From Pseudomonadota bacterium (GTDB lineage Bacteria > Pseudomonadota > Alphaproteobacteria > Rhizobiales > Devosiaceae), in contig JAEYTY010000164.1 in the NCBI GenBank assembly GCA_023433775.1, forward strand, positions 1 through 8,782: a DNA stretch of 8,782 nt, written 5' to 3'. Positions 1 through 5,171 of the stretch are shown piece after piece. The position numbers and the translations under genes are program-made. Numbering within the stretch: position 1 is the stretch's first letter; each line of letters starts with the position of its first letter. A model generated the notes under the pieces. The model was not told the origin of the DNA. It worked only from the letters and a program-made list of their open reading frames with translations, and did no database searches.

Positions 1-140
1 TAAGCAACCAGACCTTACCGGAAATCCGTCGATGACCACCCAGCCGCTCGCTCGCTACGGCGCTCCCAATGGCGCGCTCGCGAGCGGCTTGACCACCTCA
101 GTTACACCACGTCCCGGGACACAACCCCGGTCGGACCTTT
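1..140 (-). mobile_element. Probable non-coding end of an insertion sequence (body outside the window)
   Basis: No gene fits here. The stretch holds a perfect 10-bp inverted repeat (42-51 with 80-89, AGCCGCTCGC/GCGAGCGGCT). It is flanked by a direct repeat GACCACC (34-40 and 91-97), and a perfect palindrome GTCCCGGGAC lies at 111-120. Read on the minus strand, the order of GTGTCCCGGGACGTGGTGTAA followed by a GC-rich hairpin resembles, from memory, the leader in front of IS256-type transposases in Rhizobiales. The transposase would then start left of position 1 and point away from the window. I cannot see a transposase, the second terminal repeat or a target duplication, so the family and the exact boundary are guesses. 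It could instead be an intergenic repeat element. Confidence 0.35.
42..89. repeat. 10-bp inverted repeat, potential stem-loop
   Basis: AGCCGCTCGC at 42-51 pairs perfectly with GCGAGCGGCT at 80-89. A short inner GCGC/GCGC pairing (60-63 with 72-75) could tighten the loop. GACCACC is repeated directly outside both arms. The structure has no T-run on either strand, so it is not a typical intrinsic terminator. It is more likely part of the putative mobile-element end. Confidence 0.6.
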
Positions 141-187
141 TTGGCGCTGATAGCAATATGCTTTAGCCTCGAATATTGGGCGCGGGC

Positions 188-976
188 TCAAATCCCCGAC
201 GTCGCGCCGCCATCGACAGCGAAATTCACGCCCTGAATGTGCCGCGCGCGGGGTGAGCAGAGGAAGGCCACCGTTTCGGCAATGTCTTCGGGCTTGCCAA
301 GACGGCGAATTCCGACACGCTGTGTATTGCGGCGGCGCACTTCATCTTCGGATAGTCCTTCGGCCGCCGCTTCCTGCGCGATGAGGGCTTCCATCCGACC
401 AGTGACCGTGGCGCCGGGATGGACGATGTTCACATTCACATCGTCGATCAGCCCTTGTTTGGAGAGGGCCTTGCTGAAATGGGCGAGGGCCGCATTGACC
501 GCGCCACCGATCATAAAGCCGGGGCTGGGTGTATAGGCGGCGGCGCCGCCAATGTTTATCACCGTGCCATTACGCTCCTTCAGCGATGGCCAAAGCGCGC
601 GCGTTAGGCGAACCGTGCCAAAGAACTTTAATGCAAATCCGCTGGTCCAGTCGGCGTCGGGCTGCGCGGGGAATGCACCGGCGCGCGTGTCACCGGCGCA
701 ATTGACCAGGATTTCCACCCAACCGAGTTCGGCTAGCGCTTGCTCGGCAGTCGAAGTGCAGCCTGCTTCACTGCCGAGATCGGCCCCAATTGCGAATGCC
801 CGCACGCCGTACTCCGCGGCAATGGCCCTTGCCGCGCTTTCCAGGTTTTCAGATTTGCGTGCGACCAGCGCAACATTACACCCCTCGGCGGCCAGCCGCG
901 ATGCGATTGCCCGGCCAATGCCCTTGCTGGCCCCCGTCACCAGGGCCGACTTGCCGGTCAGTTCACGCGCGGACAT
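188..976 (-). CDS. Short-chain dehydrogenase/reductase with atypical active site
   Basis: A 262-residue protein of the usual size for classical SDRs. The Rossmann cofactor motif TGASKGIG is at 14-21, with Arg40-Lys41 after the second strand, which suggests NADP preference. The adenine-side motif is at 66-67 (Asp-Leu), VNCAG (the NNAG position) is at 91-95, and VHPGATVTG lies after the active site. The C-terminal QGVNFAVDGG is typical of the family. Aligned by eye to FabG, the catalytic positions are not conserved: Asn becomes Lys117, Ser becomes Gly144, Tyr becomes Gly157 and Lys becomes Asn161. It is either a divergent SDR clade using other residues or a protein that binds cofactor without classical catalysis. 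The start is the ATG at 976, preceded on its strand by GAGGAAG at good spacing. It overlaps the 3' end of iclR by 14 bases, which indicates co-transcription and coupling. Substrate unknown. The reading frame is intact. Confidence 0.9.
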   Translation of the reverse strand: MSARELTGKSALVTGASKGIGRAIASRLAAEGCNVALVARKSENLESAARAIAAEYGVRAFAIGADLGSEAGCTSTAEQALAELGWVEILVNCAGDTRAGAFPAQPDADWTSGFALKFFGTVRLTRALWPSLKERNGTVINIGGAAAYTPSPGFMIGGAVNAALAHFSKALSKQGLIDDVNVNIVHPGATVTGRMEALIAQEAAAEGLSEDEVRRRNTQRVGIRRLGKPEDIAETVAFLCSPRARHIQGVNFAVDGGATSGI

Positions 977-1799
977 TGCGCTTCCTCTTTTCAGGTTGCG
1001 GAAGGGACTGGCTGGGGTTGAACCCGAGACGGTCGGAAATTTCAGCGGCGATGGTCCGTGTGACCTCGATATAATCGGCCATTCCCGTCACCGAAAGGCG
1101 CCAGACCGGGCCGGAAAAGCCAATGGCGCCAATCACCTGCCCGCGGAAATCCCGCACCGGGGCGGCCATGCAGCGCACTTCGGGATTGAACTCGCAATCG
1201 TCATAGGCAATGCCGTCGCGGCGCACTCGTTCGATATGCAGCCGGAGCGCCTGCGAGTCGCGCAGCGTGCTGGGCGTTACCGGAACGAAATCCATTTCAG
1301 CGACGTGGTCATGATAGATCTCGTCAGCAAGGCCCGAGAGCAGCACCTTGCCTATGGCGGTGCAATAAACCGGGCGCAGTGTGCCGGCGCGCTCGGTGAT
1401 CTGCAGGGCATTTGGCCCCTCGCGTCGGGTAAGGATCAGGGCCTTGCGTCGCTCCCAAATGGCAAAATGTGTCGCCTCGCCGGTTGCCAGCGCCAACCGG
1501 TCGAGAAAGGGTTCGACAGTTGCGCAGAGTTCGGCCTCGTTGAGACACGCCGACGCCAGCTGATAAATGCCGCGGCCCACGCGGTACCGTTTGTCGTCGG
1601 GCCCCGTCCGCAGATAGCCCAGCGCCACCAGGGTGCGCGTCAGGTGGTAAAGCGTACTGGTGTGAAGCCCCAATGTGCGGCTCAGTTCAGACAGGGTTGC
1701 CCCTTCGCGGTGGCGCGCGGCCTCTTCAAGCACCAGAAACCCGCGCTCCAGTGACTGGATACGCCCCTCGTCACGTTCAGGTTTTTCAGTACTGGTCAC
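963..1799 (-). CDS. IclR-family transcriptional regulator
   Basis: A cytoplasmic DNA-binding regulator of 278 residues from the GTG start chosen here. The N-terminal winged helix-turn-helix spans about residues 14-75 (TLSELSRTLGLHTSTLYHLTRTL at its core). The IclR effector-binding domain follows (about 90-262) and shows the family motifs PVYCTAIGKVLLSGL (143-157), the DDCEFNPEVRCMAAPVRD segment (200-217) and IGAIGFSG (223-230). The tail is basic (KRKRNVRA). A TTG start at 1811 would add four residues, but GGAGG (minus strand, 1809-1805) sits 5 bases before the GTG at 1799 and would lie inside the TTG-initiated frame, so GTG is preferred. The gene is divergent from the tct operon and overlaps the downstream SDR. 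It is the obvious local regulator of both, and its ligand is probably the transported compound or a metabolite of it (inference). Confidence 0.92.
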   Translation of the reverse strand: MTSTEKPERDEGRIQSLERGFLVLEEAARHREGATLSELSRTLGLHTSTLYHLTRTLVALGYLRTGPDDKRYRVGRGIYQLASACLNEAELCATVEPFLDRLALATGEATHFAIWERRKALILTRREGPNALQITERAGTLRPVYCTAIGKVLLSGLADEIYHDHVAEMDFVPVTPSTLRDSQALRLHIERVRRDGIAYDDCEFNPEVRCMAAPVRDFRGQVIGAIGFSGPVWRLSVTGMADYIEVTRTIAAEISDRLGFNPSQSLPQPEKRKRNVRA

Positions 1800-1824
1800 G
1801 CCGGCCTCCAAATGCTCTTATTGC

Positions 1825-1849
1825 GAGAATTATCCCGGCAATGTGAGAA
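1825..1849. promoter_or_regulatory. Operator-like motif pair in the iclR promoter
   Basis: GCGAGAATT and GTGAGAATT occur as direct repeats, with GAGAA at 1825-1829 and 1845-1849, exactly 20 bp apart. The first has a weak inverted partner (TGCTC at 1813-1817, 7-bp spacer). They overlap the predicted iclR promoter, which would fit autorepression, common among IclR proteins. Assigning them to the local IclR is inference. Confidence 0.45.
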
Positions 1850-1855
1850 TTTCAA
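1829..1855 (-). promoter_or_regulatory. Predicted iclR-SDR promoter
   Basis: On the minus strand TTGAAA (1855-1850) is followed after 15 bases by GATAAT (1834-1829), a near-consensus sigma70-type pair with slightly short spacing. Transcription would start near 1822, giving a leader of about 20 bases before the GTG at 1799. Two GAGAA motifs (1825-1829 and 1845-1849) overlap its edges, so a regulator bound there would block RNA polymerase. Prediction only. Confidence 0.45.
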
Positions 1856-1926
1856 CTGAAATTGTCGATCATATTCGTTCGATACTGCGAGATAGGATTC
1901 CAGGCGCTGGCCAAATGGTGCTGTTT

Positions 1927-1963
1927 TTCTCGCAACCTGAGAATTGAAAAGAAACTATGAGAA
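1927..1963. promoter_or_regulatory. Operator-like motif pair upstream of the tct promoter
   Basis: A second pair of GAGAA motifs (1939-1943 and 1959-1963) again lies exactly 20 bp apart. The first forms a dyad with TTCTC at 1927-1931 (7-bp spacer). The 9-mer TTCTCGCAA (1927-1935) is the perfect reverse complement of TTGCGAGAA (1821-1829), 106 bp away centre to centre. The sites end a few bases before the predicted -35 box at 1969, a position typical of activators. Likely bound by the adjacent IclR (inference). Confidence 0.45.
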
Positions 1964-1968
1964 GATAA

Positions 1969-1996
1969 TTGACTTGCCGAAACCGCGCGTTTTAAC
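1969..1996 (+). promoter_or_regulatory. Predicted tct operon promoter
   Basis: TTGACT (1969-1974) and TTTAAC (1991-1996) are separated by 16 bases, giving a sigma70-like promoter with a good -35 and a weaker -10. Transcription would start near 2003, leaving an untranslated leader of about 70 bases before tctC. A strong -35 with a poor -10 and motif repeats just upstream suits a regulated promoter. Not tested. Confidence 0.5.
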
Positions 1997-2072
1997 TCCA
2001 TGCCTGACGGTGGAGGAACCGTTTGGGATGAAGTGATGACTCCTCGCGGGTCGTACTTAGGGAGGAAATTTT

Positions 2073-3056
2073 ATGACAATTCAGAATTCGATCTGGAAGG
2101 GCCTGTTGCTGGGCGCCGCGGTATCCGTGGCTTTCGCGGGCACCGCAATGGCGCAGGACTACCCGAACCGCCCGGTCACCATGATCGTGCCGTGGGCCGC
2201 CGGTGGTGGCACGGATATTCTTCTTCGCGCGCTCACGCCCGCGATGGAACAGGCCATAGGCCAGCCGATCAATGTGGTGAACCGGACCGGTGGTTCGGGC
2301 CTAGTTGGCCATACGGCGATGGCCCAGTCCGCAGCAGACGGTTACACCGTCGGCACGATCAATGTCGATCTCAGCCAATTGGTTTGTCAGGGGCTGACCG
2401 ACCTCAGCGCCGACAAATTTACGCAGATCGCCTTGCTCAATGTCGAGAGCTCGGCAGTTATCGTCAATGCTGACTCACCATACAATACGCTGGCCGAGGC
2501 GATCGATGCCATTAAGTCCAACCCGCCTGGCACATTCACGGCCTCCGGTTCCGGCGCAGGAAGCATTTATCACCTCGCCTGGGTCGGTCTCATGGTCGAG
2601 GCTGGCATCGAGCCCGACCGCGTAACCTGGGTTCCGTCGCAGGGTGGCGGTCCTTCGCTGACGGACGTGGCCTCGGGCGCTGTCGATTTCATCACGCCGC
2701 CGCTGTCCGACTCGAAGTCGCTGCTCGACGCCGGCAGGATCAAGGCGCTGGGCACCATGAGCCCGGAACGCAATCCGGTATTTCCCGATGTGCCGACCAT
2801 CGAAGAAGCCATCGGCGTCGAATGGAACCTCGCCACCTGGCGCATGATCGGCGCGCCGGCAGGGCTACCCGATGACGTCAAAGCGAAGGTGCTCGATGCG
2901 GTCAGGGTCGCTTATGACAGCGAAGGCTTCCAGACCTTCATGAACGAACGTGGCTTCGCATTGTCCTGGCTTGGTCCGGACGAAGCTGCGGCCTTCCATG
3001 CCGCACAGGATGAAGCAATCTGCGACGTCATGAAGGTCGCGGGTATGGTTGAGTAG
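2073..3056 (+). CDS. tctC: Periplasmic solute-binding protein of a TctABC transporter (Bug/TctC family)
   Basis: A 327-residue protein of the Bug/TctC family, which captures small carboxylates in the periplasm and hands them to the TctAB membrane proteins. Residues 1-27 form a clear Sec signal peptide: Lys9, then a hydrophobic stretch and an AMA cleavage site before Gln28. Family hallmarks are PNRPVTMIVPWAAGGGTD (31-48), NRTGGSG (70-76), ADGYTVGT (88-95), the ligand-loop segment SGSGAGSIYHLA (158-169), GAVDF (202-206), and FPDVPTIEEA (237-246). The mature chain has only two cysteines (105 and 317), which could form a disulfide. The start is supported by GGAGG at 2061-2065, 7 bases upstream. 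It is first in the operon, as in many tct loci. The ligand cannot be read from sequence; citrate should not be assumed, since Bug proteins vary widely. Confidence 0.93.
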   Translation: MTIQNSIWKGLLLGAAVSVAFAGTAMAQDYPNRPVTMIVPWAAGGGTDILLRALTPAMEQAIGQPINVVNRTGGSGLVGHTAMAQSAADGYTVGTINVDLSQLVCQGLTDLSADKFTQIALLNVESSAVIVNADSPYNTLAEAIDAIKSNPPGTFTASGSGAGSIYHLAWVGLMVEAGIEPDRVTWVPSQGGGPSLTDVASGAVDFITPPLSDSKSLLDAGRIKALGTMSPERNPVFPDVPTIEEAIGVEWNLATWRMIGAPAGLPDDVKAKVLDAVRVAYDSEGFQTFMNERGFALSWLGPDEAAAFHAAQDEAICDVMKVAGMVE

Positions 3057-3070
3057 GCAGCCCACTCTCC

Positions 3071-3094
3071 GGTCGGACGCTTCGGTGTCCGGCC
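3071..3094 (+). promoter_or_regulatory. UUCG-capped hairpin between tctC and tctB
   Basis: Positions 3071-3080 and 3085-3094 form a 10-bp stem, with G-U wobbles at 3079/3086 and 3073/3092, closed by a C(UUCG)G tetraloop that is known to be unusually stable in RNA. The stem is not followed by a T-run, so full termination is unlikely. It may protect the 3' end of the tctC message or cause partial termination, raising binding-protein output above that of the membrane subunits (inference). Confidence 0.6.
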
Positions 3095-3110
3095 TCTTCT
3101 CCTCATGATA

Positions 3111-3127
3111 GTGCCGCGGGACGGCAC
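3111..3127 (+). promoter_or_regulatory. Second small hairpin just before tctB
   Basis: GTGCCG (3111-3116) pairs perfectly with CGGCAC (3122-3127) around a 5-base loop. It ends directly before the weak GAGAG ribosome site of tctB, so it could limit initiation or help define the tctC 3' end together with the larger hairpin upstream. It is short and could be incidental. Confidence 0.35.
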
Positions 3128-3138
3128 GAGAGCACGCC

Positions 3139-3624
3139 ATGAAAGCCAATGATGCCATCACCGGCGGGATATTCCTCGCCTTCGCGATTTTTGCCTTTGC
3201 CTATGCAGGGACCTTCACCCCACTGCCTGGCATCAAATACGGCCCGGACCTGTTTCCGCGCGTCGTGGCGACCATCATGGGTCTGGCGGGACTTGCGATG
3301 ATCATTGGCGCACTGCGCCCCGTGGGGCGGCAGCCGCTCTTTGTCATAGCGGGCTGGGCCCGCAAGCCGCGATCACACCTGCTCATTGCTGCCGTGCTGC
3401 TGAGCATCCTGTTCTACATCCTGGCGTCGGCACAGCTGGGCTTCCTGCTCACCGGCTTCCTGATGCTGGGCGGTCTGCTCGGGGCGACGCGCGGGCCTTC
3501 AAAGCTGTTGTCCAGCGCTGTCACCGCACTGGCCGTATCCATCATCATCTATCTGCTCTTTGTTCGGCTCCTGCGGGTGCCGCTGCCGATGGGGCTGATC
3601 GAAAACCTCCTTTTGGTGCGCTGA
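3139..3624 (+). CDS. tctB: Small membrane subunit of a TctABC transporter
   Basis: A 161-residue membrane protein matching TctB in size and layout. It has four hydrophobic segments, at about residues 8-24, 39-60, 81-98 plus its continuation to about 116, and 123-145. The TctB-like YGPDLFPRVVA motif (34-44) follows the first segment. In this family TctB pairs with TctA in the inner membrane, and the complex takes up the TctC-bound ligand using an ion gradient. The ribosome site (GAGAG at 3128-3132) is weak. The gene stops one base before tctA starts, so the two are almost certainly translated together. Sequence conservation in TctB is low, so the call rests on size, topology and position between tctC and tctA. 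Confidence 0.88.
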   Translation: MKANDAITGGIFLAFAIFAFAYAGTFTPLPGIKYGPDLFPRVVATIMGLAGLAMIIGALRPVGRQPLFVIAGWARKPRSHLLIAAVLLSILFYILASAQLGFLLTGFLMLGGLLGATRGPSKLLSSAVTALAVSIIIYLLFVRLLRVPLPMGLIENLLLVR

Positions 3625-3625
3625 A

Positions 3626-5134
3626 ATGGACAATCTCTTCGCCGCCCTCGAACTCGTCTTTCAAGTCGACATCATTCTCATCATCATTGCTGCCAGCATT
3701 TACGGCATCATCGTCGGCGCCATGCCTGGCATCTCGGCGACGCTCGCAGTGGCGATGCTGGTGCCCATTACCTATTTCATGGAGCCTGTCGCCGCGCTTG
3801 CGACCATCGCCACGGCGGTTGCAATGGCGATCTTCTCCGGAGATCTGCCGGGCGCGTTGCTCCGCATTCCGGGTGTGCCCGCATCGGCGGCCTATACCGA
3901 AGAGTCCCATGAGATGACACTCAAGGGTGAGGGCGGTACGGGCCTTATGATCTCGCTGCTCTGCTCGGTGATCGGCGGCATATTCGGCACGATTGCACTA
4001 GCCCTCGCAGCGCCAGCACTGGCCGAGATCGCTCTCGCATTCCGCTATCACGAATATTTCTGGCTGGCCGCTATCGGGCTCAGCACAGCAGCTCTCGTCT
4101 CAGGCAATAATCCGCTCAAGGGTCTTATCGCGCTTTGTCTTGGCCTCCTTCTGTCCACCGTTGGCTACGACATGATCTCAGGCGCGCCGCGCTACACGTT
4201 CGGTACGGTCGCGCTGATGGAGGGGATCAATTTCATCTCGGTGATGATCGGCATGTTCGCTATCGCCGAAGTGCTCCGATGCCTGACGCATCCGCCACGC
4301 GGCGATGGGCGAATAAGCCGGGTGCAGCGCATCGACATGGGCGCGACCTTCCGTGCGATGTGGAAATACAAGGGCAAGTTGTCGATGGGTTCGATCATCG
4401 GTGTGGTCGTTGGCGCTATTCCCGGTGCGGGGTCTGACATTGCGGCATGGGTATCCTTCGGCTTCTCCAAGAGACTGTCAAAGACTCCCGAGCTCTTCGG
4501 CACCGGACATCCCGAAGGTATCGTGGCGGCAAGTGCATCCAACAATGCTTCGACCTCGACGACCTGGGTGCCTTCGCTGGTCTTCGGCATTCCGGGCGAT
4601 TCCGTAACGGCCATCGTCATCGGCGTGCTGCTTCTCAAGGGACTGGAGCCGGGGCCATTGGTATTCGTCGAGAACGCGCCACTGGTCTACTCGATCTTCG
4701 TGTCGTTCTTTCTCGCCAACCTCTTTCTCATCCCGATCGGGTTTGTCTCGATCCTGTTGGCCAGCCAGATCCTGCGGGTTCCGAACACGGCGCTGATGCC
4801 CATCGTTTTGACCTTCACCATCGTCGGCGCATTCGCGATCAACAATTCAATGATCGGCGTGATCGTGGCCCTGGTAGCTGGGATTGTCTCCTTCCTGATG
4901 CAGGAGAATGAATATCCCGTCGCGCCGCTGATCCTTGGCATGGTGATCGGGCCGATAATCGAACAGAATTTCATGCAGGGGATGATCGCCGAAAACGGCG
5001 ATCTGCTGGCCTTCTTCAGCCGCCCTCTCGCGGCCGGGCTCGGCATCTTTACCATCGTGATCTGGTTGGTGCCACTGCTTGGCTTTGCCTACCGACACTA
5101 CAAGACGAGCCGCACAGCGGCCGCCACGTTCTGA
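3626..5134 (+). CDS. tctA: Large membrane subunit of a TctABC transporter
   Basis: A 502-residue polytopic inner-membrane protein of the TctA family (usual length about 500), the ion-coupled permease that accepts ligand from TctC. The two internal-repeat signatures are visible: GAMPGISATLAVAMLVPIT (31-49) and GAIPGAGSDIAAWVSFGFSKR (263-283). FGTGHPEGIVAA is at 291-302 and the conserved VFGIPGDS segment at 319-326. Several positions differ from the usual TctA pattern: the region SGDLPGALLRIPGVPASAAYTEESHEM (71-97) replaces the common GGS...ILLNIPG...DGYPM form, and ASASNNAST (302-310) replaces PE-ANNA. This points to a divergent branch and perhaps an unusual ligand. No clear Shine-Dalgarno site precedes the ATG, and with tctB ending one base upstream, coupled translation is likely. 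Frame intact. Confidence 0.94.
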   Translation: MDNLFAALELVFQVDIILIIIAASIYGIIVGAMPGISATLAVAMLVPITYFMEPVAALATIATAVAMAIFSGDLPGALLRIPGVPASAAYTEESHEMTLKGEGGTGLMISLLCSVIGGIFGTIALALAAPALAEIALAFRYHEYFWLAAIGLSTAALVSGNNPLKGLIALCLGLLLSTVGYDMISGAPRYTFGTVALMEGINFISVMIGMFAIAEVLRCLTHPPRGDGRISRVQRIDMGATFRAMWKYKGKLSMGSIIGVVVGAIPGAGSDIAAWVSFGFSKRLSKTPELFGTGHPEGIVAASASNNASTSTTWVPSLVFGIPGDSVTAIVIGVLLLKGLEPGPLVFVENAPLVYSIFVSFFLANLFLIPIGFVSILLASQILRVPNTALMPIVLTFTIVGAFAINNSMIGVIVALVAGIVSFLMQENEYPVAPLILGMVIGPIIEQNFMQGMIAENGDLLAFFSRPLAAGLGIFTIVIWLVPLLGFAYRHYKTSRTAAATF

Positions 5135-5171
5135 GAACCCTTTTATACGACTTGACGGGAGTTATGGTCGA

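Noticed and set aside
154..178. CAATAT/ATATTG inverted repeat as a terminator for the SDR gene
   Set aside because: AT-only 6-bp stem with a long loop and no T-run on the minus strand; too weak to call.
552..1754. Long plus-strand open frame (400 codons) opposite the SDR and IclR genes
   Set aside because: It runs antisense to two clear protein families, has no recognisable domain, and is explained by the GC-rich codon pattern of the true strand.
2012..2066. TCCTC at 2041-2045 able to pair with GAGGA at 2013-2017 or with the tctC ribosome site at 2062-2066, suggesting a leader switch
   Set aside because: Only 5 base pairs either way, with no extension of the stems and no recognisable riboswitch core; expected by chance near purine-rich ribosome sites.
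2000..2473. Plus-strand frame of 157 codons starting in the tct leader
   Set aside because: It overlaps tctC out of frame, lacks a ribosome site, and has Arg/Gly-rich low-information sequence typical of a shadow frame.
5079..5171. Upstream 31-residue extension of the ThDP enzyme
   Set aside because: It overlaps the last 56 bases of tctA, is Arg/Pro-rich, and does not resemble the family N-terminus, which begins at the ATG at 5172.
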